Assembly: GCA_017553815.1 (NCBI GenBank)
Contig: JAFZJT010000021.1
Span: 1-16,809 of the forward strand
DNA: 16,809 nt
Origin: Clostridia bacterium
GTDB lineage: Bacteria > Bacillota_A > Clostridia > Christensenellales > CAG-138
Direction: 5' to 3'
Both the position numbers and the translations under genes were made by a program. Below, one piece after another: positions 5,628 through 13,630 of the stretch (positions within the stretch are counted from its first letter, which is position 1; every line of letters begins with the position of its first letter). The notes below the pieces were generated by a model that worked only from the letters and a program-made list of their open reading frames with translations, searched no databases and was not told where the DNA came from.

Positions 5628-6536
5628 ATGACCATCGGAAGCAATATCGCGCGCCTTCGCCGCGAAATGGGGCTGACGCAGGAGCAGCTCGGCAATCTCG
5701 TTTCGGTTTCGGCGCAGGCGGTCAGCAAATGGGAAAACGGCGGAATGCCGGACACGGAGCTGATCCCCGCCATAGCGGACGCGCTGCACGTTACCATCGA
5801 CACGCTTTTCGGGCGCGAAAACGAGAAGAGCGCGGATATGCAGGAACTGTTTCAAGCGTGGCTTTCACGCATGTCGCAGGAAAAGCGGGCGTATGAGCTG
5901 TTTGAGCTTCTGATAAGCACGCAGCGGAATCCGGTCACGCTTGTTTGGGAAAGCGCACGAAACAGCGTGGACGACCTTATCAACCTGCCGCTCAAAACCT
6001 GCAGAGGACAATACAATATGAACGGCGAGATCGTGCCGATTTGGATACGCTCACAGTATATCGATGACCAAGGAATAACTCTTTCCATTCCCGCCGAGGA
6101 TTGCCCGCTGTTCCTCGTTCTGCCGGAGCCCAATGGCGGCTACCTGCAGAATATCTGCGAGCCCGAAAGGTATAGAAGGCTCTTTTCCGCGCTTGCGATA
6201 CCGAACAGCTTAGAGCTGCTGTTCTTCCTCTATTCGAGAAAAACGCAGTATTATTCGCAGCCTGCTCTTGCCAAAGCCTGCGGGCTGAGCGAAGACTCGC
6301 TTGAAGGTGCGCTCGAAGCCCTGTGCGAAAGCAAATTGCTTCTCCGGCGCACGATAGTTGAAGCGGAAGGCGAACTCAAGGTGTATGCGCTCAACGATGA
6401 TCCGTCGTTCGTTCCTTTCCTGCTGTTTGCCCGCTGGCTCATCGAAGAACCGGGTTACATAATGAGCTGGAGCAGCCGCGAAAAGCCAATATTTGATAGG
6501 AGTAAAAAACCAGATGGAAACAAAGCCGATGAGTAA
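5628..6536 (+). CDS. XRE-family regulator with large C-terminal domain
   Basis: Residues 1-65 are a Cro/C1-type HTH domain (SNIARLRREMGLTQEQLGNL, then VSAQAVSKWENGGMPDTELI and LFGRENEK). The remaining 240 residues are not a family I recognise. They include a segment around residues 190-250 (LELLFFLYSRKTQYYSQPAL, then LAKACGLSEDSLEGALEALC and a LLLRRTIVEAEGELKVYAL hairpin) that looks like a second, winged-helix-type fold. A two-DNA-binding-domain or ligand-sensing regulator is possible. AAGGAG lies 9 nt before the ATG. The stop overlaps the downstream ABC exporter gene by 23 nt, so the two are one operon, and regulation of the exporter and of its own promoter is the likely job. Confidence 0.85.
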   Translation: MTIGSNIARLRREMGLTQEQLGNLVSVSAQAVSKWENGGMPDTELIPAIADALHVTIDTLFGRENEKSADMQELFQAWLSRMSQEKRAYELFELLISTQRNPVTLVWESARNSVDDLINLPLKTCRGQYNMNGEIVPIWIRSQYIDDQGITLSIPAEDCPLFLVLPEPNGGYLQNICEPERYRRLFSALAIPNSLELLFFLYSRKTQYYSQPALAKACGLSEDSLEGALEALCESKLLLRRTIVEAEGELKVYALNDDPSFVPFLLFARWLIEEPGYIMSWSSREKPIFDRSKKPDGNKADE

Positions 6537-8268
6537 GAATAAAAAGCAGAAGACGCAAAAGCCCGTCAAGACCGCCGCGTCGAGAGCGCTTTTCTCCTCG
6601 TTTTATGAGAAAAACAGGCTGAATCTTGCATTTGCGGTCGTGCTTCAGACCATGACCGCCGCCACGGGGGCCGTGATCTCATGGATCCTCGGCGCCGTTA
6701 TGGATATAATCGCCTCCGGATCGGGCGACGGGCTGGGGCGCATCGCGATCGTAACGGCGGTGTTCCTTCCCGCCATATTCATTATCGAAGCGCTCGCTCA
6801 GCGCACCAAAGCGTTTTTCGTGCATAGGGGCATAAAGCAGTATAAGAACACGGCGTTTTCATTGCTCGCCAAAAAGGGCATCGGCACTTTCGCGCACGAA
6901 AACACGGGCGGCTATCTCTCCGCGTTCACAAACGACGCCACGTCCATCGAGGATAATTACCTTAACCGCACCGTGCTGATCGTTTACTATGTTTTCTCGT
7001 TTGTGATCTCCCTCGGAATGATGCTCTATTACAGCCCGCTTATGACGCTTATCGTCATCGGCCTGAGCATCATCCCGATCATAGTCACGATCGTTATGGG
7101 CGGCGGGCTTAAAAAGCGCGAAAAGAAGGTTTCGGACAGAAACGAAGCCTTCACCTCAAGGGTCAAGGATCTTCTCGGCGGCTTCTCGGTGATAAAGGCA
7201 TTCAAGGCCGAAAAGCAGGCAAAAGCGCTGTTTGCTTCCGAAAACGGGGAGACAGAGGAAGCAAAATGCAGCCGCAGAAGCTTCGTCGGCATGATAAACG
7301 CGCTCTCCGCTTCCGCGGGCGGCGTGGTGCAGTTCGGCATCTTCCTGATAGGCGCGATCTTTGCTATGCGCGGCGATATTACGGCGGGTACGGTTTTGAT
7401 CTTCATAAACCTCTGCAGCTTTGTTCTGCAGCCCGTTCAGGCGGTGCCGGAATACATCGCAAGCCGCAACGCGGCAAAGGCGCTCGTGTATAAGCTCGCC
7501 GACAGGCTGGACGACAACCAAACAGGGGCGGGCGGCGAAGCGATCACAAGCCTAAAGGACGGCATCGAGCTGAACTCTCTCGGCTTTGCCTATGAGGAGG
7601 ATAAGCCCGTACTCTCAAACCTCAGCTATCATTTTGAAAACGGAAAAAAGTATGCGCTTGTGGGCTTTTCGGGCTCCGGCAAGACCACGCTTTTGAACCT
7701 TTTGATGGGCACTTACGGCGATTACATCGGCTCCGTCAAGGTGGGCGGCGTTGAGATGAAAACTGCGGATATGAACAGCCTTTACGAGAGCGTCAGTCTC
7801 ATCAACCAAAGCGTGTTCCTCTTTGACGACACGATAAGGAACAATATCACGATGTTTTCCGAGTTCCCGAAGGAGGCGGTCGATTCCGCGATAAGAAGGG
7901 CGGGGCTTGAAAACGTCATAGCCGAGCGCGGCGAAGGGTATCTTTGCGGCGAAAACGGCGCGAACCTCTCGGGCGGCGAGCGTCAGCGCATCAGTATCGC
8001 CCGCGCGCTGATCAAAAACGCCTCGGTGTTGCTCGTGGATGAAGCCACCAGTGCGCTCGACAACGAGACCGCAAGCCTTGTTTCAAACGAGATTCTGAAC
8101 CTCTCCGGCATCACGGGCATCGTGGTGACGCACCGCCTCGAGGCGAACCTTCTTAAAAAGTATGACGCGATACTGATGCTCAAAAACGGCAGCCTTGCCG
8201 AGGTCGGCTCCTTCGATGAGCTGATGGAGAGTAAGGGGCAGTTTTACTCGCTGTTCACCGTGCAGTGA
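6514..8268 (+). CDS. ABC exporter, fused permease and ATPase
   Basis: The 584-residue protein is a half-transporter of the MdlB/MsbA/LmrA type, working as a dimer in the cytoplasmic membrane to export lipid, peptide or drug-like substrates. A basic N-terminus (KNKKQKTQKPVK) precedes a six-helix permease domain (about residues 35-320). The ATPase domain (about 350-584) has Walker A GFSGSGKT (384-391), signature LSGGERQR (485-492), Walker B with D509-E510 and switch histidine H540, so it should be catalytically intact. The ATG at 6514 follows AGGAG by 11 nt and lies inside the end of the regulator gene (23-nt overlap), implying translational coupling. The substrate cannot be read from sequence. 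The partner regulator suggests inducible efflux, possibly of an antimicrobial. Another half-transporter is not present nearby, so a homodimer is likely. Confidence 0.93.
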   Translation: METKPMSKNKKQKTQKPVKTAASRALFSSFYEKNRLNLAFAVVLQTMTAATGAVISWILGAVMDIIASGSGDGLGRIAIVTAVFLPAIFIIEALAQRTKAFFVHRGIKQYKNTAFSLLAKKGIGTFAHENTGGYLSAFTNDATSIEDNYLNRTVLIVYYVFSFVISLGMMLYYSPLMTLIVIGLSIIPIIVTIVMGGGLKKREKKVSDRNEAFTSRVKDLLGGFSVIKAFKAEKQAKALFASENGETEEAKCSRRSFVGMINALSASAGGVVQFGIFLIGAIFAMRGDITAGTVLIFINLCSFVLQPVQAVPEYIASRNAAKALVYKLADRLDDNQTGAGGEAITSLKDGIELNSLGFAYEEDKPVLSNLSYHFENGKKYALVGFSGSGKTTLLNLLMGTYGDYIGSVKVGGVEMKTADMNSLYESVSLINQSVFLFDDTIRNNITMFSEFPKEAVDSAIRRAGLENVIAERGEGYLCGENGANLSGGERQRISIARALIKNASVLLVDEATSALDNETASLVSNEILNLSGITGIVVTHRLEANLLKKYDAILMLKNGSLAEVGSFDELMESKGQFYSLFTVQ

Positions 8269-8377
8269 TGTCGGGAACCCACCTTAATTCCTTCATTAGC
8301 CGCAGGCGTCTTCATTTCTTCATTAGCGATGCGACTTTATTTGTAGTACGCCCCTTCGGCAATGATAAAACGGAAAA

Positions 8378-8404
8378 TGCAGGTAAACCAAGCCTTCGCC
8401 TTGA
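8378..8404. repeat. Left half of a MITE-like palindromic repeat
   Basis: TGCAGGT (8378-8384) is the reverse complement of ACCTGCA at 9622-9628, on the other side of the IS. The sequence runs into CCTTCGCCTTGA at the IS boundary. With the right half it forms one element of about 100 bp, interrupted by the insertion. Confidence 0.6.
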
Positions 8405-9558
8405 GTAACCGCTGAATAATGCGGCTATTCTGCCACGGGAAGTCGAAAGGTTACTCTTTTCGAAGAGTGTGGATCAAAAGCGACTATTTTGCTTCTGTTT
8501 ACGGGCTTTTTTCCCGCTTTTGGGCGCAGTTATCCATTTAATGCAGGCCGCAGGGTGGCAAGCATATAGAGATTCGCGCTTGCAAACGCAAGGTTGGCAA
8601 AGGCGTGGTTTTTGGCGATACCCTTGTAACGGGCTTTCCTCCAGTGGAAGATATCCTTAATAATGCGGAAAACATATTCCACTTTGCAACGGACGCTCGA
8701 TTTTCGGCGCTCTAACTTCTTCCCCTCCTGCCATGAAAGGCTGTCGCCATAGTGACGCTTAAACGTCCCGACCTGTCGGCTGATAGCGTATCGTCGATCT
8801 TTCCTGCCGTCCTTTACGTATCTGTCGAGCTTGCAATAACCCGCATCGCCGTATACGACATCGTCGTCTTCGCGCAAAAGCTTTGGCGCTTCCTTGACTT
8901 CCGCTTCGTTTGCAGGTGTTGTGGATATGGAATGCACGAAACCGTACAGCGGATCCACACCGATATGCTCTCGCATTCCAAAGAACCACTTCGTGTTCTC
9001 CCTCGTAGAGCGCATCTCGGGATCACGCTTCCCGGTTGAATTCTTTCTCGATTGAGGCGCTTCGATTATTGTCGCGTCTACGATCGTTCCGCCTCTGACG
9101 AGCTTGCCTTCCGCTTTCAGGACTTCTTGAACTTGATCAAAGAATTCCTCCTGTAGATGGTTGTCGGTCAACAGCTTGCGGAACTTGCAAAGCGTCGTGG
9201 CGTCCGGCGTCTGTTCCCCGGTCTCGAAGTTCAGCCGCATGAATCTCTTCATCGCGTAACTGTCGTAGATCGCGTCTTCCACCGCTTCGTCCGACAGGTT
9301 GAACCACGTTTGAAGCATCAGCATGCGCAGCATCGTTTCGATCTCACGGGGTGGTCTGCCGCGTTTCCACGAGGGATAGTAAGACCGCACCGTTTCTACC
9401 CATTTCTGCCAAGGCAAACAGCTGTCCATCTTGCACTGAAACTCTTCCCGCTTGGTGGTGCGTTTGCTGTATTCTAAATCCGTGAATGTTATCTGCTCGT
9501 TCATATCGATCACATCACGGATATTATACCATAAATCGCTGATTAAATCAGTGATTAC
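8405..9558 (-). mobile_element. IS5-group insertion sequence
   Basis: An element of about 1.15 kb with one intact transposase gene. Its ends are imperfect inverted repeats: GTAACCGCTGAAT at the left (from 8405) against GTAATCACTGATT read inward from 9558. The direct repeat CTTGAG flanks it (8400-8405 and 9558-9563). Because CT and AG are themselves complementary, the exact boundary is ambiguous: a 4-bp duplication TTGA with termini GTAA fits the IS5 group best, though 6 bp is also possible. Each end carries its own small palindrome. A GAGTAACC/GGTTACTC pair (8403-8410 and 8450-8457) lies inside the left end. The element looks recent, since the gene and both duplications are intact. Confidence 0.85.
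8530..9504 (-). CDS. IS5-family transposase
   Basis: The 324-residue DDE transposase matches E. coli IS5 InsH along its length: QITFTDLEY near the start, GRPPREIETMLR, NLSDEAVEDAIYD, TPDATTLCKFR and the C-terminal FRIIKDIFHWRKARYKG. The catalytic triad is present: D143 in TIVDATIIEAP, D220 in YGDAGY and E276 in VEYVFRIIK. No frameshift or stop interrupts it. The start at ATG 9502-9504 aligns exactly with the family N-terminus; a GTG three codons upstream (9513) is an alternative. A minus-strand TATAAT near 9523-9528 could serve as its -10. The gene lies inside the inverted repeats of the element and is oriented against the neighbours. Confidence 0.95.
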   Translation of the reverse strand: MNEQITFTDLEYSKRTTKREEFQCKMDSCLPWQKWVETVRSYYPSWKRGRPPREIETMLRMLMLQTWFNLSDEAVEDAIYDSYAMKRFMRLNFETGEQTPDATTLCKFRKLLTDNHLQEEFFDQVQEVLKAEGKLVRGGTIVDATIIEAPQSRKNSTGKRDPEMRSTRENTKWFFGMREHIGVDPLYGFVHSISTTPANEAEVKEAPKLLREDDDVVYGDAGYCKLDRYVKDGRKDRRYAISRQVGTFKRHYGDSLSWQEGKKLERRKSSVRCKVEYVFRIIKDIFHWRKARYKGIAKNHAFANLAFASANLYMLATLRPALNG

Positions 9559-9628
9559 TTGAGGAGAAGGTGGCTGAGGCGGAGCGAAATGCCCCCGCGG
9601 CGAGCGGCGGATGAGGTGGAAACCTGCA
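9559..9628. repeat. Right half of a MITE-like palindromic repeat
   Basis: The sequence starts TTGAGGAGAAGGTGGC at the IS border, runs through a GC-rich part with complementary blocks, and ends with ACCTGCA (9622-9628), complementary to TGCAGGT at 8378-8384. Joined to the left half without the IS, the centre reads CCTTCGCCTTGAGGAGAAGG, a hairpin with one mismatch. Confidence 0.6.
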
Positions 9629-9673
9629 CAAATCCCGGAGGAATTTGAATCAGATTATAAGGATGCGCCCAAC

Positions 9674-9702
9674 TTGACATTTTTCTGAATCTATGCTATA
9701 AA
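9674..9702 (+). promoter_or_regulatory. Promoter of galE
   Basis: A perfect TTGACA (9674-9679), 17 nt, then TATAAA (9697-9702). Transcription would start near 9709, about 54 nt before the ATG. It lies past the IS and the repeat, so the insertion did not remove it. Confidence 0.88.
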
Positions 9703-9762
9703 AAACGTGATACTGCCGTTTTATCGGCGCTGAAAATCCATTCAAAAGGAGCGTTTTATTCA

Positions 9763-10746
9763 ATGAGAATTCTCGTGCTTGGCGGAGCCGGCTACATCGG
9801 CTCGCACACCGTTTTGGAGCTCATTCGCGCGGGCGAAGAGGTCATAGTTGCGGATAATCTTTCCACAGGCCACATCGAAGCCGTGCCCAAGGAGGCCGTT
9901 TTCTATAAGGGCGACATCCACGACAAGGCATTTTTGGACGGTCTTTTCAAGGCCGAGCATATAGACGCGGTGATCCACTTCGCGGCGTTCTCGCTGGTTG
10001 GCGAAAGCGTTGTTAAGCCGCTCAAGTATTACGACAACAATCTTTGCGGCACGAAAACTCTTCTTGAATCGATGGTGGAGCACGGCGTGGACAAGATCGT
10101 TTTCTCTTCCACCGCCGCAACCTACGGCGAGCCCGAGAATATACCGATCCTTGAGACCGACCGCACCCTGCCGACCAATCCCTACGGCGAAACGAAGCTC
10201 GCTATGGAAAAAATGTTTTACTGGACGAGCCTTGCGCATGGCCTGCGCTACGTTTCGCTTCGCTATTTCAACGCCTGCGGAGCGGACGGCACGTGCGGTA
10301 TCGGCGAGGCGCATAACCCGGAGAGCCATCTTATCCCGCTGATACTTCAGGTTCCGAACGGCAGGCGCGAGAGCATCTCCATCTTCGGCACGGATTACGA
10401 CACGCCCGACGGCACCTGCATAAGGGACTATATCCACGTTACCGACCTTGCAGAGGCGCATATCCTTGCGGTCAAATACCTTGCAAACGGCGGCGAAAGC
10501 GACATTTTCAACCTCGGCAACGGCGTTGGCTACTCGGTGCGCGAGGTCATCGAAACGGCGCGCAAGGTCACTGGGCATCCAATCCCCGCTGTTGAAGCGG
10601 AGAGAAGAGCGGGCGACCCCGCGAGGCTCGTTGCTTCGAGCGAAAAGGCGCGCAAGGTGCTCGGTTGGGACCCCAAGCACGCGGGTCTTGAGGAGATAAT
10701 ATCAGACGCTTGGAATTGGCATAAGAATCACCCGAACGGGTTTTGA
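9763..10746 (+). CDS. galE: UDP-glucose 4-epimerase
   Basis: GalE interconverts UDP-glucose and UDP-galactose in the cytoplasm using bound NAD, serving galactose use and supplying galactosyl units for envelope glycans. The 327-residue protein is the usual bacterial length. It is an extended short-chain dehydrogenase with the NAD-binding glycine motif GGAGYIG (7-13), D31 after the second strand, and the catalytic set T117 (FSSTAATYG), Y141 and K145 (YGETK). The substrate-side motifs LRYFNACGAD and GTCIRDYIHVTDLA fit GalE rather than a dehydratase. AAAAGGAGC lies about 10 nt before the ATG. It is a single-gene unit between its own promoter and a strong terminator, with no other Leloir-pathway gene in the window. 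Confidence 0.95.
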   Translation: MRILVLGGAGYIGSHTVLELIRAGEEVIVADNLSTGHIEAVPKEAVFYKGDIHDKAFLDGLFKAEHIDAVIHFAAFSLVGESVVKPLKYYDNNLCGTKTLLESMVEHGVDKIVFSSTAATYGEPENIPILETDRTLPTNPYGETKLAMEKMFYWTSLAHGLRYVSLRYFNACGADGTCGIGEAHNPESHLIPLILQVPNGRRESISIFGTDYDTPDGTCIRDYIHVTDLAEAHILAVKYLANGGESDIFNLGNGVGYSVREVIETARKVTGHPIPAVEAERRAGDPARLVASSEKARKVLGWDPKHAGLEEIISDAWNWHKNHPNGF

Positions 10747-10815
10747 TCGCCTTCGGGGAATGACGCCGTAACGACTACAGGCTTGTAACGGCGGAGCTTT
10801 CGCATGATACTTTAT

Positions 10816-10866
10816 AGCTCGGCACAGTTCGTGGGCGCGTTTCCCGGGTTGTGCCGAGCTGTTTTA
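10816..10866 (+). terminator. Strong terminator of galE
   Basis: AGCTCGGCACA (10816-10826) and TGTGCCGAGCT (10850-10860) form a perfect 11-bp stem followed by GTTTTATAC. The loop holds a further small GC-rich pairing. Confidence 0.88.
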
Positions 10867-10949
10867 TACATTACAGCCGATTTCGCTTTATTTTGACTGC
10901 GAAGATCGATCCGCGGATCGAACGATGAACGGGATGCGGCTTTCAACAC

Positions 10950-10978
10950 TTGCAAATCAGCGCTTCTTATGATAAAAT
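10950..10978 (+). promoter_or_regulatory. Promoter of the CNNM/CorC pair
   Basis: TTGCAA (10950-10955), 17 nt, TAAAAT (10973-10978). Transcription would start near 10985, 37 nt before the GTG start. The longest open frame begins at this -35 TTG, which is therefore not the start codon. Confidence 0.75.
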
Positions 10979-11021
10979 AAAAAGCTATAAAACTATTGTC
11001 CGAAAAGGAGTTGGTATTTTA

Positions 11022-12185
11022 GTGGACGACAGTAGTATATGGCGATGCCTGTCCGCGCAGGTCGATCAAGCGGTCGGGGCTGCGGAAAGCGGACTCAATT
11101 TCGGAACTATCGCTGTTTACCTTATTCTTATTGTTCTTCTCATTCTGGGCGGCGCGTATTTCGCATCGAGCGAAACGGCGCTTGCTTCGGTGAATAAAAT
11201 GCGCATGAAATCATACGCTGAGGACGGCAATAAGAAAGCGCAGTATGTTATGTACATACTCAACAATTTCGATAAAGCACTTTCGACCATCCTCATCGGA
11301 AACAACGTGATGCACATCGCCTGCGCCGCGATCGCGACGCTGCTCACGCGCCAATTCTTCAAGGAAAGCGGCCTGCTTGATATCGCGCTTGTAGTATCCA
11401 CCGTGCTTGTTACGATGGTGGTGTTTTTTGTAGCCGAAATGCTGCCCAAGTACCGCGCAAAGGCGGCGAGCGAGAGCCACGCGCTGCGCATCGGCAAATC
11501 GCTTTACGTTTTAATGAAGATATTAACGCCCATCTCGGCGGTGTTCACCCGGATAAGCGGCGGAATCCAAAAACTGTTTTTCAAACGAAGCGGAAACGAA
11601 CCGAGCGTGACCGAGGAGGATCTTACCGACATCATCGAGTCATTCAAGGATGAGCGCGAGGAGGACGAGGAGACCGAGACCGAGACCGCGAGACTGATGG
11701 TCAGCGCGCTGCATTTCGGCGCGAGGACGGCGCGCGAGTCGATGACGGCTTGGGAAAACGTTGAGACCCTCGACACCTCGATGGAGCTTTCCGAGATATA
11801 CGAGCGCGTTCAGCAAACGAACCATTCAAGATTCCCGATGATCAACACGAAGGGCAAGGTAATGGGCGTTTTGAATATCCGCGCCTTCCTTAAGGCCTAT
11901 CTGAAGTCGGGCGAGGACACCGAGCTTATCGAGCTTATCGACACGCCGCTTTTCGTTCGCCCGGATATGCCCGTGGACGAGCTTCTTTCGGAGATGAGCC
12001 ACAGCAAGATCCATCTTGCCTTCGTTTCCGAGCAGGGCAGAGTGGAGGGCATAATAACCATAGAGGATATCCTCGAGGAGCTCGTCGGCGAGATCTTCGA
12101 CGAGGAGGATACCGAGCTTCCAGAGGAAGCTGCGGCGGAATCGCTTAAAATGGAGATCCTCAAAACAGGGGGTGTCGCGCTATGA
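11022..12185 (+). CDS. CNNM/CorC-type membrane protein, short form
   Basis: The 387-residue protein has a DUF21 (CNNM) membrane domain of several helices (about residues 25-185; ASSETALASVNKMRMK and AEMLPKYRAK are family signatures) and a CBS-pair region (about 225-355, ending EGIITIEDILEELVGEIFDEED). This family includes CorC/MpfA/CNNM proteins implicated in magnesium export or homeostasis, with CBS domains binding adenine nucleotides. It stops after the CBS pair and lacks the C-terminal CorC_HlyC domain that the next gene has. The first CBS half is also divergent (ARESMTAWENVETLD instead of the usual TPR-VDM pattern). The start is GTG 11022, with AAGGAG 11 nt upstream. It shares a 4-nt ATGA overlap with the next gene, so the two may form a hetero-oligomer; that is inferred. 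Confidence 0.88.
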   Translation: MDDSSIWRCLSAQVDQAVGAAESGLNFGTIAVYLILIVLLILGGAYFASSETALASVNKMRMKSYAEDGNKKAQYVMYILNNFDKALSTILIGNNVMHIACAAIATLLTRQFFKESGLLDIALVVSTVLVTMVVFFVAEMLPKYRAKAASESHALRIGKSLYVLMKILTPISAVFTRISGGIQKLFFKRSGNEPSVTEEDLTDIIESFKDEREEDEETETETARLMVSALHFGARTARESMTAWENVETLDTSMELSEIYERVQQTNHSRFPMINTKGKVMGVLNIRAFLKAYLKSGEDTELIELIDTPLFVRPDMPVDELLSEMSHSKIHLAFVSEQGRVEGIITIEDILEELVGEIFDEEDTELPEEAAAESLKMEILKTGGVAL

Positions 12186-13516
12186 CATGGTCTATCTACG
12201 TTATAGCGCTCGTTGCGCTCGTTTGCTTCTCGGCGTTCTTTTCGGGCAGCGAGATAGCGTATTCCTCGGTAAATCCGCTCAGGCTAAAGCGAATTTTTAA
12301 CGACACGAAGAGTCAGAAGGCGCGCCGCGCCCTCTATATAACCGACAATTACGACAGGGCGCTTTCGAGCATCCTTATCGGAAACAACCTTGTGAACCTC
12401 GCTTCATCCACGCTCTCGACGCAGCTGTTCATAACTCTTCTTGCCGAGCGCGGGATAGTGGGCGAAAACACCGCCGCGGTTATTTCGACGGCGGCGATAA
12501 CGGTTTTCGTTCTCATCTTCGGCGAGACCGTGCCCAAGCTCTCCGCAAAGAGCGACCCCGAGCGCTTCTCGATGAACGTTTCGCGCCCGCTTCGCGGCTT
12601 CATGGTCATCTTTTCGCCCGTCGTATGGCTCGTTATGAAGATAATCGGAAGCATCAGCAAGCGCTGGAAGACCGAGGAGGACGACGATACCGTGACCGAG
12701 GATGACCTTTCCGAGATGATCGACACGGTCGAGGACGAGGGCGTTATCGACGAGGACACGAGCGAGCTTCTGCAATCCGCGCTCGATTTCCCCGATATCT
12801 GCGCCTACGAGATAATCACGCCGCGCGTTGATATGGTCGCGATAGATATCGAGGACAGCCGCGAGGAGATAATGGAGGTCATCGAAAGCTCCGTTTATTC
12901 AAGGCTTCCCGTTTATGAGGACAGCATCGACAATATCATCGGCGTTCTGCACCTCAATCAGTTCCTCAAAGCGATGGCTGCGGGGGAGGAGTTCGATATC
13001 AGAAGCCTGCTTCTGCCGGTCGTTTTCCTTCATAAAACCACGATACTGCCGCAGGCGCTGCGCGAGCTTCGCGAAAAGAAGCTCCATCTTGCGATAGTTA
13101 CCGACGAATACGGCGGAACGATGGGTCTTATCACGATGGAGGATATCCTCGAGCAGCTCGTCGGCGATATCTGGGATGAGACCGACGAGATCGAGGACGA
13201 GATAGTCGAGCTTGCGCCCGATCTTTTCGAGGTTGACGGCAATATGCGCATCTACGATTTCCTTGAGGAATTCGAGATAGATGATAAGGATTTTGACGAC
13301 GACAACGCCACCGTCGGCGGCTTCGCGATAGAACAGCTCGGCGGTTATCCCGCAAGGGGTGAAAGCTTCGATTTCGAGCATCTTACTATCACGGTCAAAC
13401 AGCTTCAGAATCTGCGCGTTACAAGGGTATTGGTAAAGGTAAATCCGAAGCCCGAACCTGAGGATGATGACGAGATAGACTGGGAAGGCAAGGATAAGGA
13501 CGAAGAGGAAGCGTGA
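12182..13516 (+). CDS. CNNM/CorC-type membrane protein, full length
   Basis: The 444-residue protein has the complete hemolysin-C/CorC architecture: DUF21 membrane domain (about 1-170, with FSGSEIAYSSVNPLRLKRI, ILIGNNLVNLASS and FGETVPKLSAK), CBS pair (about 200-330, with EIITPRVDMVAID and GTMGLITMEDILEQLVGDIWDE) and CorC_HlyC domain (about 340-420), then an acidic tail (EPEDDDEIDWEGKDKDEEEA). Family members act in magnesium and other divalent cation homeostasis at the cytoplasmic membrane; the old hemolysin label is not meaningful. Its ATG overlaps the TGA of the preceding paralogue (ATGA), indicating translational coupling. An acidic linker (KTEEDDDTVTEDDLSEM) precedes the CBS domains, as in relatives. 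The direction of transport is not settled by sequence. Confidence 0.93.
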   Translation: MTWSIYVIALVALVCFSAFFSGSEIAYSSVNPLRLKRIFNDTKSQKARRALYITDNYDRALSSILIGNNLVNLASSTLSTQLFITLLAERGIVGENTAAVISTAAITVFVLIFGETVPKLSAKSDPERFSMNVSRPLRGFMVIFSPVVWLVMKIIGSISKRWKTEEDDDTVTEDDLSEMIDTVEDEGVIDEDTSELLQSALDFPDICAYEIITPRVDMVAIDIEDSREEIMEVIESSVYSRLPVYEDSIDNIIGVLHLNQFLKAMAAGEEFDIRSLLLPVVFLHKTTILPQALRELREKKLHLAIVTDEYGGTMGLITMEDILEQLVGDIWDETDEIEDEIVELAPDLFEVDGNMRIYDFLEEFEIDDKDFDDDNATVGGFAIEQLGGYPARGESFDFEHLTITVKQLQNLRVTRVLVKVNPKPEPEDDDEIDWEGKDKDEEEA

Positions 13517-13520
13517 AGCC

Positions 13521-13540
13521 CTATTCGCCGAATCGAATAG
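13521..13540. repeat. CTATTCG inverted repeat
   Basis: CTATTCG (13521-13527) and CGAATAG (13534-13540) are perfect inverted 7-mers just after the CorC stop. The CTATTCGC core recurs in the gaps at 5386, 3640-3653, 14805-14816 and 16360-16371. Confidence 0.45.
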
Positions 13541-13549
13541 TTGTAATGA

Positions 13550-13591
13550 AAGAGCCTCTGCGCACGAAGCGGGAGGCTCTTGAGCTTTTTG
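13550..13591. terminator. Terminator between the CorC and M42 genes
   Basis: AAGAGCCTC (13550-13558) and GAGGCTCTT (13573-13581) form a perfect 9-bp stem, followed on the plus strand by GAGCTTTTT. On the minus strand the hairpin is followed by TCATTAC, a weaker T-run, so it mainly ends the CorC operon but may also serve the convergent M42 gene. Confidence 0.8.
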
Positions 13592-13630
13592 CAACTCTGT
13601 TTATGCAGGTGTTTTCATTCGCACGACCGA

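Noticed and set aside
9760..10680. 306-codon minus-strand frame opposite galE
   Set aside because: galE on the plus strand has promoter, ribosome binding site, motifs and terminator; the minus frame is its shadow.
10950..11021. Extended N-terminus of the first CNNM protein from TTG 10950
   Set aside because: That TTG is the -35 box of TTGCAA-17-TAAAAT; the GTG at 11022 follows a good AAGGAG.
3..11062. Shared 13-mer CCTGTCCGCGCAG at the left edge (complement 3-15) and inside the first CNNM gene (about 11048)
   Set aside because: One copy is in coding DNA and nothing around them aligns; a chance match in GC-rich sequence is likely.
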